64,000 bases of DNA from Aminiphilus circumscriptus DSM 16581 (GTDB taxonomy: Bacteria > Synergistota > Synergistia > Synergistales > Aminiphilaceae). The position numbers and the translations under genes were made by a program. Positions 18,328-27,585 of this stretch are shown here, one piece after another. Each line of letters opens with the position of its first letter. The first letter of the stretch is position 1. The DNA lies in the NCBI RefSeq assembly GCF_000526375.1, contig NZ_JAFY01000007.1, forward strand, positions 372,001-436,000, in the 5' to 3' direction. The notes beneath the pieces are model-generated. The model had not been told where the DNA came from. It worked only from the letters and a program-made list of their open reading frames with translations, and searched no databases.

Positions 18328-20298
18328 ATGTCCCGCGTCTGCACCACCGCATGTCCCAATGATTGTCCCGACGGCTGTGTCATGCGGGCTGAATGCGTTG
18401 CGGGAGAAGTGTCGCTTCGTCCCCACGAGGCACATCCATGGACCAGTTTTCTCTGCGCCAAGGGAACGACATGGATTGAGCGGACCCTCGGCGACGATCG
18501 GCTCACGGCGCCTCTTCTTCGGGACGGGGCGGGGTGGAGGGAGCTTTCCTGGCGGAGTGCATGGCGCCTCTGGGCGGACAAAGCGAAAGAAACGCTCGAT
18601 CGTTTCGGCCCTCTTTCAATGATGCACTACCACCACGCAGGCAGTCTCTATTTCTCGAAAGCGCTTCTTCCGTCGGTTTTTGCGGCGCTCGGCGGATGCA
18701 CGCGTACCGTGGGATCGCTCTGTGGTTCCGCGGGAAACAGAGGATTGCGCAACTGTTTCGGTGAGGTCCCGGTGCAACGTCCCGAGACGACGCAGCGCTT
18801 TGCCGGGGGGATCCTTTTCTGGGGAAGGAACGCTCTGGAGACGCACCCCCATGTGGTGCCCCTTCTGCGGGAAATTCGGCGACGAGGCGGCGAAATCGCT
18901 TCCGTGGAAATCCGGAAGAGCGCCACCGCAGCCTTTGGAGACCGTTTTTGGAGAGTGCGCCCCGGCGGTGACGCCTTTCTCGCTGCTTTTCTGTGTCGTC
19001 GCCTTGTGCTGGAGGGACGCTGTTCTCCCGCCTGGAGGGCCCGCGCTCGGAACTCTGCGGCTTTTGCGGCTTTTCTGGACAGCCTGGACGAGGCTATGCT
19101 CCTCGAAAATGCCGGAATGCCTCGGGAGGAAGCATTGGAGTTGCTTGCATGGCTTTGTCGTTTCTTTCCGGTGACACACTATGGTGGATACGGAATGCAG
19201 CGCTACCTCTCGGGACACCTTCAGTTCTGGTGGATCGGCGCCCTGGCGGTGCTGTTGGGTGCTTTTGAGAGCCCGGGAGGCGGTGTCGTCTTCGGCAAAG
19301 ACGAATCCGCGCTGTTTCCGAAAGAGTTTCTCCCGCTTTTTCCCCTGGAGAGGCGCCTGCCCATTGCCGCCTGGTTCAGGGAGCTGCCTCGCTGCAGTCC
19401 TTCCGTGACACTTCTGGTGGTGACCTGCGCGAATCCTCTGCGTCAGAGTCCTCAGAGTGACAGTCTGGCCCGGGCGCTCCGGAACATTCCCTTCAAGGTC
19501 TGTGTGGACCATGTTCTCACCGAAACCGCCGCCGCGTGCGACCTTGTGCTTCCCGCGGCGACCTTTCTCGAAGAGGGGGACGATTGGCGTGGTTCCTACT
19601 GGCACAACTATCTTGTCCGGAGCGAGCAGGTTTTCTCGCCCCGGGGACAGGTGTTGCCGGACGTGAAGATTTTCTCTGGTTTCGCCGAGGCGTTGGGTCT
19701 TTCGGTGGACCTTGAGGAGCGCAAGCGTCTCATGGATGCGCGCCTTCTCGCCGATACGCGGCTGGAGTGCGTCGGCGAGGGGCTTTACAGGTGGGACGAG
19801 CCGGAATTCTGGAGGTTGGAGGACTCTTGCGCGTCGCTTCCCCTGGAGCTTCCTCAAAGTGGGGACGACGGTACGACTCTGTCTCGGGAAGGCGTGACGT
19901 CCTCTCCGATGCCCTATATCGTTTCCGAGACGGAGGGTCTGAGGCATGTTCCGCTTCGGCTTGTGACGGTTCACGTGGCGGCGTACACGAACGGTCAAAG
20001 TCGACATGTGCGGGGACTCCCGGATCTGCCGGAATGTCGCATGGCTCCCGACGAGGCTCGGGAGCGCGGATTTGCCGAGGGAGAGTGTCTTTTGCTGCAG
20101 GGAGAAAACGGCGAGGGCAAGATGGAGGTCCACCTCGTGGTCGATTCCTCTCTCGGAAGAGGGTACGTCATTCTTCCCCAGGGACTTCCGGGAGTGAACA
20201 GCCTCACGAAGGCCCTGGTGAGCCCCGGATACGGCGCTCCCTATGCGGAGAGCCGCGTGCTTGTCACAAGGTCGAAAGGTGCGCCCGCTCGTGCATGA
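18328..20298 (+). CDS. Molybdopterin oxidoreductase (DMSO reductase superfamily)
   Basis: A 656-residue protein of the bis-MGD family. The N terminus has Cys5, Cys9, Cys13 and Cys43 in the spacing used for a [4Fe-4S] cluster, with an extra Cys17. The main body follows the molybdopterin fold and the last about 110 residues (VHVAAYTNGQSRHVRGLP) form the dinucleotide-binding domain. No Tat signal is present, so it should be cytoplasmic. No selenocysteine codon is evident. Substrate is unknown; the metal could be Mo or W. It overlaps hypA by 8 bp, an unusual partner. No electron-transfer subunit is adjacent. GGAGGTGAG lies just before the ATG. Confidence 0.85.
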   Translation: MSRVCTTACPNDCPDGCVMRAECVAGEVSLRPHEAHPWTSFLCAKGTTWIERTLGDDRLTAPLLRDGAGWRELSWRSAWRLWADKAKETLDRFGPLSMMHYHHAGSLYFSKALLPSVFAALGGCTRTVGSLCGSAGNRGLRNCFGEVPVQRPETTQRFAGGILFWGRNALETHPHVVPLLREIRRRGGEIASVEIRKSATAAFGDRFWRVRPGGDAFLAAFLCRRLVLEGRCSPAWRARARNSAAFAAFLDSLDEAMLLENAGMPREEALELLAWLCRFFPVTHYGGYGMQRYLSGHLQFWWIGALAVLLGAFESPGGGVVFGKDESALFPKEFLPLFPLERRLPIAAWFRELPRCSPSVTLLVVTCANPLRQSPQSDSLARALRNIPFKVCVDHVLTETAAACDLVLPAATFLEEGDDWRGSYWHNYLVRSEQVFSPRGQVLPDVKIFSGFAEALGLSVDLEERKRLMDARLLADTRLECVGEGLYRWDEPEFWRLEDSCASLPLELPQSGDDGTTLSREGVTSSPMPYIVSETEGLRHVPLRLVTVHVAAYTNGQSRHVRGLPDLPECRMAPDEARERGFAEGECLLLQGENGEGKMEVHLVVDSSLGRGYVILPQGLPGVNSLTKALVSPGYGAPYAESRVLVTRSKGAPARA

Positions 20299-20689
20299 AC
20301 TCTCCCTTGTGGAAGCACTCTGCAAGGAACTGTTGCAACAGGGACAGGAACAGAAATGGCCCAGGGTCACCCGGATTGCTCTCCGGGTGGGGGAGATGCG
20401 CCAGGTGGTTCCCGATGTGCTCCTGTTCTGTTTCGACGTGGCCTCAAAAGGGACGATTCTTGAAGGCGCCGTCCTTGACATCGTTCCCGTTCCGCTTCTT
20501 TGGATGTGTCTGGAGTGCGGGAACGTTTGGCCTGGAGATGCCGCAAACGCACTTTGCCCGAATTGCGGGGCAATGCGGACGGTTTTGCGAGAGGGAATGG
20601 AATTGGAAATCGATTTTGTGGAAGTCGAAGATTTCGAGGAAAACCCCGAAGAGGCAACGAAGGAGAGTCGATCATGCCAAGATTGGTGA
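20291..20689 (+). CDS. hypA: Hydrogenase/nickel maturation protein HypA
   Basis: Zinc protein that delivers nickel, with HypB, to [NiFe]-hydrogenase (or urease). The 132 residues start MHELSLVEAL when GTG 20291 is read as Met; His2 is the known nickel ligand. The zinc site is C73-x2-C76 and C89-x2-C92. An acidic tail (VEVEDFEENPEEATKE) is longer than in E. coli HypA. The gene overlaps the preceding oxidoreductase by 8 bp and hypB by 16 bp, so the three are surely co-translated. Confidence 0.93.
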   Translation: MHELSLVEALCKELLQQGQEQKWPRVTRIALRVGEMRQVVPDVLLFCFDVASKGTILEGAVLDIVPVPLLWMCLECGNVWPGDAANALCPNCGAMRTVLREGMELEIDFVEVEDFEENPEEATKESRSCQDW

Positions 20690-21354
20690 ACATTCGGAGG
20701 TCGGTCTTCGAGGAGGACCGGAGGAACGCCGAGGCTGTCCGAGAAGAACTGGGGCGACGCGGCGTGCTTTTGGTGAATCTCATCGGTTCTCCCGGCGCGG
20801 GAAAAACCACGTTGCTGGAGGCGACGCTGCGAAAGAACGCGGAGCGGTCGGAGGCGCGCCGTTTTCGGTGTGCCGTCATCGAGGGAGATGTCGCCACGAG
20901 CCGCGACGCGGAGCGCATCATGGCGCTCGGTGTTCCTTCGGTGCAGATCAACACCGAGGGAGGATGTCACCTGGAGGCGCATCTCGTTCGAAAAGCTCTT
21001 GGTGCGCTTCCGTTGGACGAGGTGGATCTTCTCTTCGTGGAGAACGTAGGTAACCTTGTCTGTCCGGCGGAGTTCGATCTCGGCGAGGATTTCAAGGTCG
21101 CCGTCTCCAGTGTTCCCGAGGGGGACGACAAACCGCTCAAATATCCGCATCTCTTCCATCTGGTTCGGGCGGTGATTCTCACCAAGAGAGATCTCGCGCC
21201 TTACGTCCGTTTTTCTCCAGAGCGCTTCTGGGGCGACGTGGAGAAGCTCAACCCCTCGGCACGGCGTTTTCTGGTCGATTCCATCCAGGGGGATGGGCTG
21301 GAGGAGTGGCTTTTCGGGCTCGACGAATGGCTCGAGGAGAAACGGCACCGATGA
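20674..21354 (+). CDS. hypB: Hydrogenase nickel incorporation GTPase HypB
   Basis: SIMIBI-class GTPase that loads nickel into hydrogenase precursors. In 226 residues it shows the P-loop GSPGAGKTT (38-46), the EGD of switch I, the metal-site segment NTEGGCHLEAHLV and ENVGNLVCPAEFDLGE. The N terminus lacks both the His-rich stretch and the CxxCGC high-affinity site seen in some HypB proteins. AAGGAG lies upstream of ATG 20674. No hydrogenase structural gene or hypCDEF lies in the window. Confidence 0.95.
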   Translation: MPRLVNIRRSVFEEDRRNAEAVREELGRRGVLLVNLIGSPGAGKTTLLEATLRKNAERSEARRFRCAVIEGDVATSRDAERIMALGVPSVQINTEGGCHLEAHLVRKALGALPLDEVDLLFVENVGNLVCPAEFDLGEDFKVAVSSVPEGDDKPLKYPHLFHLVRAVILTKRDLAPYVRFSPERFWGDVEKLNPSARRFLVDSIQGDGLEEWLFGLDEWLEEKRHR

Positions 21355-23372
21355 CCGAAAAAATGCGTGCTCCCGGTACTCCTGGGGCGGATCTCCGAAA
21401 TTCCCTGAACCCACGTCAGGAGGAGGCGGTTCGCTATTGCGACGGACCTCTCCTCGTGCTCGCCGGTGCAGGAAGCGGCAAGACGAAGGTGCTCACGTCG
21501 AAGATTGCGTATCTTGTCTCTCAAGGCGTTCCTCGGGAACGCATTCTCGCCGTGACGTTCACCAACAAGGCTGCCACGGAGATGCGCGATCGGGTTGCAA
21601 ACCTTCTGGGGGAAGGAGCCGGAACCTGGGGGAATCGCTCGTTGCAGATCGGAACGTTCCATGCCTTCGGTCTCCGTTTCCTCCTGCGTTCGGGAGACGC
21701 CTTGGAGAAACGGGGTTTCCGAAGAAACTTCGTCATTTTCGACCGAAACGACACGCGGTCTCTGGTGAAGGACCTGCTTGCCGCCCAAGGGAATGTCCCG
21801 ATGGGCGGGCAGGCGAAGGAGGACATTGGAGGCATTCTGGAACTGTTTTCCCGGGCGAAGAACGAAGGAGACGTGCGGACCCTTGAGCCGGTGGGGCTGC
21901 GCGCTGCCATGAGGGAACTTTTTGACGCCTATACCGGTGCGCTTCGGGCACAGGGGGCGCTCGACTTCGACGATCTCCTGCGTCTTCCGCTGCACCTTCT
22001 CGCCACGGACGAGGAGGTACTCCGGAGGGAGCGGGGGGCCATCGACTGGGTGCTCGTGGATGAATACCAGGATGTGAATCGCCTTCAATACCTTCTGCTC
22101 CGCATGCTCGTCGGACGCGAGGGACACATCATGGTTGTGGGCGATCCGGATCAGTCCATCTATGGATGGCGAGGGGCGGACATGCGTATGATTCTCAACT
22201 TCGAGCGGGACTTTCCCGGAGCCAAGGTGGTGGTGCTCAATCAAAACTACCGCTCCTCCGCGACGATCCTCAAGGCGGCCAACGCGGTGATCCGAAACAA
22301 CAACGCCAGAAAAAACAAGGATCTTTGGACGGTTCGGGACGGAGGGAGTCCCCTTCATCTTTTTCTCGGAGGCAGCGAACGTCAGGAAGCGCTCTTTGTC
22401 GCGGAGGAGACGGAACGCCTGCGTAACGAGGGATACCGATACGGCGATATGGCGGTCCTCTATCGGATGAACGCCCTGAGTCGCGTTTACGAGCAGGCAT
22501 TCCTCGAGGGTGGCATTCCTTATCGGGTTGTCCGGGGAACGGCTTTCTACGAGCGAAAAGAGATCAAGGATGTGCTCGCCTTTCTCCGTCTCGCCGTGAA
22601 TCCGTGGGATCGTCTCTCGCTTTTTCGGGTAGGAAACATGCCTCCTCGGGGACTCGGCAAAAAGAGATTGGAATCTCTCGCGGAGGTCCTCGGAAAAACC
22701 GGAGAGGGGGATGGCGTCTCTCTCTGGAAACGTTTGGAGGAGACCGGATTGGGATTGCGCGGCAAGGCCGACGAGGGGGTCCGTGCGCTGGCACGGCACA
22801 TGCGGAACCTTGGAGAGCGGAAGAATGCCGTGGACGAAGCCATTCGCTACGTGATGGACGATCTGGAATACGCGGCCTTTCTTCGGGAGACTGAACCGGA
22901 GAATTGGGAGGAGCGGGAAGAGAATGTGTTCGAGCTTCTTTCCGTGATTCCTTCGGAGGGAACGCTGGAGGAATTTTTGGGGGAGGTGGCGCTCTTCACG
23001 GATCTGGACCGCCGAGAGGACGGTTCCGAGGATGCGGTGAACCTGCTCACGCTCCATGCGGCGAAGGGGCTGGAGTTTCCCGTCGTCTTTCTCGTGGGAA
23101 TGGAGGAAGGTGTTTTCCCGCATGCCCGCTGCATCGAGGAGGAAAACGGCATCGAGGAAGAGCGACGGCTCTGCTATGTGGGGATGACAAGAGCGGAGGA
23201 ACGCCTCTATCTGTCGGGAGCCCGTTCCAGGGTTCTTTTCGGAACAGTGCAGCGGAATGGATTTTCCCGGTTTCTCTGGGAGATTCCCGATGAATGCAGA
23301 ACGATGGAGAACCGCAAGGAGGAGAGCGCCCATGGTGGTCGTCGGTTTGACCGGAGACGTTGGGGCTGGTAA
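21351..23372 (+). CDS. ATP-dependent DNA helicase, UvrD/PcrA family
   Basis: Superfamily 1A 3'-5' helicase for repair and replication. The 673 residues include Walker A GAGSGKT (39-45), motif Ia (TFTNKAATEMRDRV), GTFHAFG, motif II DEYQDVN, motif III GDPDQSIYGWRGA, motif IV NYRSS, and motifs V-VI (LTLHAAKGLEFPVVFLVG, YVGMTRAEERLYL). The C-terminal tail after motif VI is short and lacks the usual PcrA Tudor-like end. The start ATG 21351 overlaps the hypB stop (ATGA). Rep, PcrA and UvrD cannot be separated confidently here. Confidence 0.93.
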   Translation: MTEKMRAPGTPGADLRNSLNPRQEEAVRYCDGPLLVLAGAGSGKTKVLTSKIAYLVSQGVPRERILAVTFTNKAATEMRDRVANLLGEGAGTWGNRSLQIGTFHAFGLRFLLRSGDALEKRGFRRNFVIFDRNDTRSLVKDLLAAQGNVPMGGQAKEDIGGILELFSRAKNEGDVRTLEPVGLRAAMRELFDAYTGALRAQGALDFDDLLRLPLHLLATDEEVLRRERGAIDWVLVDEYQDVNRLQYLLLRMLVGREGHIMVVGDPDQSIYGWRGADMRMILNFERDFPGAKVVVLNQNYRSSATILKAANAVIRNNNARKNKDLWTVRDGGSPLHLFLGGSERQEALFVAEETERLRNEGYRYGDMAVLYRMNALSRVYEQAFLEGGIPYRVVRGTAFYERKEIKDVLAFLRLAVNPWDRLSLFRVGNMPPRGLGKKRLESLAEVLGKTGEGDGVSLWKRLEETGLGLRGKADEGVRALARHMRNLGERKNAVDEAIRYVMDDLEYAAFLRETEPENWEEREENVFELLSVIPSEGTLEEFLGEVALFTDLDRREDGSEDAVNLLTLHAAKGLEFPVVFLVGMEEGVFPHARCIEEENGIEEERRLCYVGMTRAEERLYLSGARSRVLFGTVQRNGFSRFLWEIPDECRTMENRKEESAHGGRRFDRRRWGW

Positions 23373-24237
23373 GAGCACCCTCGCACACCTCTGGAGCGGG
23401 ATGGGGGCGACGGTGGTGAGCGCCGACGCGATCGTGGCCCGGCTTTGGAACTCGCCGGACATCCTCGACGCGGTGCGGAAGCGTCTGGGGCCCGACGTCT
23501 TCGACGAAGAGGGGCGTGCGCGGAGGGCCGCCGTGGCGGAGCGCGTTTTTGCCGACGACGAAACCTATCGGTGGCTCAACGACCTGTTTCATCCTCCTGT
23601 TCTCGAGGAGATGGAGCGGCTCGTGAGCGCCGCTTCCAGGTGGGTTGTGGCAGAGATTCCCCTCCTTTTCGAGGTGGGAGTGCCCTGGTGGATGGATTTG
23701 GTCGTGTTTGTCACGGCTCCCGAGGAAATTCGGGCTGCAAGGAATGAATATCGGGGTATCGGCAGGGAGGCGCTCTTGCTTCGGGAACGACGACTCTTCT
23801 CTTCGGAGGAGAAAAAGGCACGCTCCCGTTTCGTTCTTGAAAACGGGGCGGATCTGGAGACCTTCCGTCGAAAAGGCAGAGCTCTGGGGCTGCTCTTGCG
23901 TGCCATGGCGGAACTGCTCTCGGTGGAGTGTCCCTGCGCTTCCAGGGAGGAAGCGCTTTCTCTGGCCCGCATGCTCGTTCGGGAGAATCTTGCCGCCTGC
24001 ACGCACATTGTTCCGGTGGAGAGCGTGTTCCGGTGGAAAAGTGTCGTCGAAACCGAGGCGGAACACCTGCTCGTGGCGACGACCACGGAAAGGCTTTTCC
24101 CGGTCCTTCGGGAAAGGCTTCTCGCCGCGCATTCCTACGAGTTGCCGGTGATCACCGCCAGGGAAGTGCGGCGGGGAAACGCAGCGGCGCTCGAATGGAT
24201 CGTTCGTTCCTGCGTCGCTCCGACGGAACCCTCATGA
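23332..24237 (+). CDS. Dephospho-CoA kinase fused to a CutA1 domain
   Basis: One open frame of 301 residues joins two normally separate proteins. Residues 1-190 are CoaE, the last enzyme of coenzyme A synthesis: P-loop GDVGAGKS (8-15), HPPVLEEM, EIPLLFEVG and the ENGADLETFRRK end. From about 197 the sequence is CutA1, a trimeric divalent-cation tolerance protein: ARMLVRENLAACTHIVPVES, VFRWKSVVETEAEHLLVATT and AAHSYELPVITAREV. There is no stop or internal ribosome-binding site at the junction. AAGGAGGAG precedes ATG 23332; the gene overlaps pcrA by 41 bp and the next gene by 4 bp. Fusion is seen directly; its function is unknown. Confidence 0.88.
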   Translation: MVVVGLTGDVGAGKSTLAHLWSGMGATVVSADAIVARLWNSPDILDAVRKRLGPDVFDEEGRARRAAVAERVFADDETYRWLNDLFHPPVLEEMERLVSAASRWVVAEIPLLFEVGVPWWMDLVVFVTAPEEIRAARNEYRGIGREALLLRERRLFSSEEKKARSRFVLENGADLETFRRKGRALGLLLRAMAELLSVECPCASREEALSLARMLVRENLAACTHIVPVESVFRWKSVVETEAEHLLVATTTERLFPVLRERLLAAHSYELPVITAREVRRGNAAALEWIVRSCVAPTEPS

Positions 24238-26885
24238 AAGTCATAACCAGCCACATTGGTTCGGATTTCGATTCTCTGTCAAGCATGGTTGCGGCGTCCA
24301 GGCTCTACGAGGATGCGGTGCTCTGTTTCGCCGGGTCGGCGACCCGGAATGTGCGGGAGTTCCTGAAACGGTTCGGTTTGCGCTGGCAGGTCCTCACGCC
24401 GCGAAAGATCGACCTGGATGCGGTCTCAATGCTGGTGTGCGTGGATGTGCGCGCCGCTTCCCGCATCGGTCCTTTCGCGTCTCTCCTCGGAAAGAAGAAC
24501 ATCGACGTACACGTGTACGACCATCATCCTCCCGTTCTCGATCCCATTCCGGCGTCGTTTTCCCTGATCGACTCCGTTGGAGCCACCACGACACTTCTCG
24601 TGGAACTGCTTCGGGAGAAAGGAATTTCCCTTTCCCCGCAGGAGGCGACTCTCTTTGCCATGGGAATCTACGAGGACACGGGGGCGCTCACCTTCGGCGC
24701 CACCTGCCGGAGGGACTACGAGATTGTGGCATATCTCCGGGAGCTCGGTGCGGACATGACTATGATTCCTTCGCACATCGAGATCGCCCTCAATGCCGAG
24801 GAGCGGGGCTTGCTGGACGCTCTCGTGGAGAGTGCGAGAGAACGCTACATCCGTGGCGCCAAGGTGGTTTTTGCCGATGCGCGCATCGGAGGATACGTGG
24901 ACGGTCTCTCTTTGTTTGTGCATCGGCTTCGGGACTACTACGACGCCGACGTGGCCCTCGCCGTCGTGGGCATGGAGCAGCGTACCTACGTGGTGGGGCG
25001 GAGCAGGGAAGGTGTTCTGGACATGGCGGCATTTCTGGGAACCCTCGGCGGCGGGGGACACGCCCAGGCGGCGTCGGTAACGCTCACTGCGGTGAAACCC
25101 GAGGACCTGCTCCCCGAACTGGAGCGCCGCGTCGAGGAGTGCATCGAGCCCTCCCTTCTCCTTCGGGATGTGATGAGCAGCCCCGTCATGGCCGTTTCTC
25201 CGGGAGTTTCCGTGGACGATGCCTACCGGGTTATGATACGGTATGGACACGCTGCCCTGCCTCTCGTGGAAGAGCATGTTCTTGTGGGGATCATCACCCG
25301 GAAGGATCTCGACAAAGCCAGGCTTCACGGATTGGGCAGCGTGGCGGTGCGGGAATTCATGACCGAGGGAATCGTCACGGTGTCTCCCGAGGCTTCCGTG
25401 GAGGAAGCACACCGGAAGATGGTGCTCCACAATATCGGCAGACTGCCCGTCGTCCGGAAGGGCGAGCTCGTGGGCATCGTGACGAGGACGGACATGTTGC
25501 GGGCCCTCTATCCCGTGTCGCTCGGAAGACGGGAACATGCGAGGGAGGAAGAGCGTCCCTGGCAGGAGGACGTTTCGGATCTTCTGGAGCGCCGCTTGCC
25601 CGGATGGGTGGTTCCCATCCTCCGAAAGCTCGGGCGTCGGGCGGGAAAGATGGGTATGAGAGCATACGTGGCGGGAGGTTTTGTGAGGGATCTTCTGTTG
25701 CATCGCCCGACCCTGGACATTGACGTCGTGGTGGAGGGCGATGCGGTGCCCTTCCTGCAGAGCTGGCGGAACGACGGATGCCGTGTGGCCGTGCACGCTC
25801 GTTTCCGCACGGGGACCATCGTGTTTCCGGAGAACAGACGTGTCGATGTCGCTACGGCGAGGAGGGAGTTCTACGAATATCCCGTGGCTCAGCCCAGGGT
25901 ATCGAGCGACTCTCTGAAACACGATCTCTACCGCAGAGATTACGCCGTGAACGCCATGGCGGTCTCCATCAACGAGGACGACTGGGGTACGCTTCTGGAC
26001 TATTTCGGAGGCCGAAGGGATCTGCAGCGCAAGATCCTGCGGGTATTGCACAATTTGAGTTTCGTGGAGGATCCCACGAGGGTGTTTCGTGGGATCCGTC
26101 TTGAGCAGCGTCTCCGGTTCCGCCTGGAGGAAAACAGCCTGAGGCTTCTTCAGAACTGTGTCAAGGGCGGTCTGATCACCCTGCTCTCCGGGGTTCGCCT
26201 TCGCACGGAACTTGAGGAGATCTTCAGGGAGGAATATCCTTATCCGGCGGCCCGTCGTCTCGGTGAACTGGGGGTCTGGGAGATGCTTTTTCCCGGCCTT
26301 CTCTTCGGAACGGGGGCTGCCCGTTGTCTCCGTCGGATCGGGGCACTCTTCCACCGTATCCGTCGGGATCTTCCTGATTTTGGCAACGACTTGTGGCTTG
26401 CCTCTCTCGCGGGGCTTCTTGAGGATTCGCCGGAGAAGGTCCGAAGGGCAGTGCCGGACAGGCTGCATCTTGCTCCCAGGGAACGGATGATCGTGGAACG
26501 GGCGCTTTTTGAGCGTGGCGCGGCGGAACACGAACTTGGAGGACGGGCAGAAAAGCCTCCCTCGGAGATCGTCGCATTTCTCCGGGATGTTCCGAATGCC
26601 ACGGCGCTCTCTTGGGCTGTCGCCACGGAGCGGTGGCGTGTTCGGAGGCGAATCCTTCTGTATCTCACGCGGCTTTGCCGCGTGCGTCCGATGCTCACAG
26701 GAAGGGATCTTTTGGATCTCGGGCACCGGAGCGGTCCTCACATCGGAGATATTCTCGAAGGACTTCTTCGTGCGCGTCTTGAGGGAGACGTCGAGACGCG
26801 GGAGGAGGAGATTCGCTGGGTGCTCACGCGGTATCCCCTCGGGCAAGTGGAGCGTGTTTCGAGGCAAGGGATTTCTCGACATTGA
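24234..26885 (+). CDS. DHH phosphoesterase - CBS pair - tRNA nucleotidyltransferase fusion
   Basis: An 883-residue multidomain protein. Residues 1-300 are a DHH/DHHA1 phosphoesterase (DHH at 96-98; the GGGGHAQAAS glycine motif near 280). Two CBS domains follow (about 315-430; VSPGVSVDDAYRVM, LVGIITRKDL). From about 470 it is a class II nucleotidyltransferase with GGFVRD and the catalytic DIDVVVEGD, then the RNA-binding head (DYAVNAMAVS, LRVLHNLSFVEDPTRVFR). This layout is known for A-adding or CCA-adding enzymes in several phyla; the CBS pair may sense adenine nucleotides. Starts in the ATGA overlap with the coaE-cutA gene. Confidence 0.9.
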   Translation: MKVITSHIGSDFDSLSSMVAASRLYEDAVLCFAGSATRNVREFLKRFGLRWQVLTPRKIDLDAVSMLVCVDVRAASRIGPFASLLGKKNIDVHVYDHHPPVLDPIPASFSLIDSVGATTTLLVELLREKGISLSPQEATLFAMGIYEDTGALTFGATCRRDYEIVAYLRELGADMTMIPSHIEIALNAEERGLLDALVESARERYIRGAKVVFADARIGGYVDGLSLFVHRLRDYYDADVALAVVGMEQRTYVVGRSREGVLDMAAFLGTLGGGGHAQAASVTLTAVKPEDLLPELERRVEECIEPSLLLRDVMSSPVMAVSPGVSVDDAYRVMIRYGHAALPLVEEHVLVGIITRKDLDKARLHGLGSVAVREFMTEGIVTVSPEASVEEAHRKMVLHNIGRLPVVRKGELVGIVTRTDMLRALYPVSLGRREHAREEERPWQEDVSDLLERRLPGWVVPILRKLGRRAGKMGMRAYVAGGFVRDLLLHRPTLDIDVVVEGDAVPFLQSWRNDGCRVAVHARFRTGTIVFPENRRVDVATARREFYEYPVAQPRVSSDSLKHDLYRRDYAVNAMAVSINEDDWGTLLDYFGGRRDLQRKILRVLHNLSFVEDPTRVFRGIRLEQRLRFRLEENSLRLLQNCVKGGLITLLSGVRLRTELEEIFREEYPYPAARRLGELGVWEMLFPGLLFGTGAARCLRRIGALFHRIRRDLPDFGNDLWLASLAGLLEDSPEKVRRAVPDRLHLAPRERMIVERALFERGAAEHELGGRAEKPPSEIVAFLRDVPNATALSWAVATERWRVRRRILLYLTRLCRVRPMLTGRDLLDLGHRSGPHIGDILEGLLRARLEGDVETREEEIRWVLTRYPLGQVERVSRQGISRH

Positions 26886-26948
26886 AATGAGAGAGACGCT
26901 GTTCGGGATCGGATAGCGGAAGAGGAAAAAAGAAAGGACGGACGAGAC

Positions 26949-27572
26949 ATGTTTTCCCTGCCCAATCTGAGTGATTTGTTGTTGAGCGTTCCCGCCGTGC
27001 TCTGGGCCATCACGTTTCACGAATTCTGCCACGGCTATGCGGCGTATTACTTCGGCGATCCCACCGCGGCGCGCATGGGAAGGCTCACGCTCAACCCCCT
27101 GGCGCATCTCGACCCCATCGGCGCGCTCATGTTGCTGCTCTTCCGATTCGGGTGGGCGAAGCCGGTTCCCGTGGATCCCCGTTATTTCCGAAATCCCGCC
27201 CGGGACATGGTCTTCGTTTCCCTTGCAGGCCCCGCAGGGAACATTCTCTCCGCCGCGATGGTAGGGCTTCTGCTGCATCTCTTTCCTCGCCTTTTCGCTG
27301 CAAACGTGCCACTTTTCACGTTCATGCTCCTTATGGTATACATCAACCTGGGGCTCGCAGTATTCAATCTCATTCCCATACCGCCTCTCGACGGATCGAA
27401 AATCCTGTACATGCTCCTTCCGCCGCGTTTTCTCCGGGGCTTTTTCTGGCTTGAGCGGTATGGGATGTTCGTGCTCATGGCCTTGGTGCTGCTGAACGTC
27501 ATTCCCCTGATCATGAGGCCTTTCGTACGCCTCCTCGCGAGAATGGTGCTGCCCTCGTGGCTTCCTTTCTGA
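26949..27572 (+). CDS. M50 (site-2) family zinc metalloprotease
   Basis: Membrane-embedded protease of 207 residues with the HEFCH form of HExxH (25-29), a second metal-ligand motif NLIPIPPLDGSKI (about 140-152) and four to five hydrophobic segments. It lacks PDZ and CBS domains and so belongs to the compact group near YwhC/SpoIVFB-like proteins. Substrate unknown. It lies 63 nt after the nucleotidyltransferase fusion and 13 nt before surE. Confidence 0.9.
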   Translation: MFSLPNLSDLLLSVPAVLWAITFHEFCHGYAAYYFGDPTAARMGRLTLNPLAHLDPIGALMLLLFRFGWAKPVPVDPRYFRNPARDMVFVSLAGPAGNILSAAMVGLLLHLFPRLFAANVPLFTFMLLMVYINLGLAVFNLIPIPPLDGSKILYMLLPPRFLRGFFWLERYGMFVLMALVLLNVIPLIMRPFVRLLARMVLPSWLPF

Positions 27573-27585
27573 GGAGCGGTGAGCC

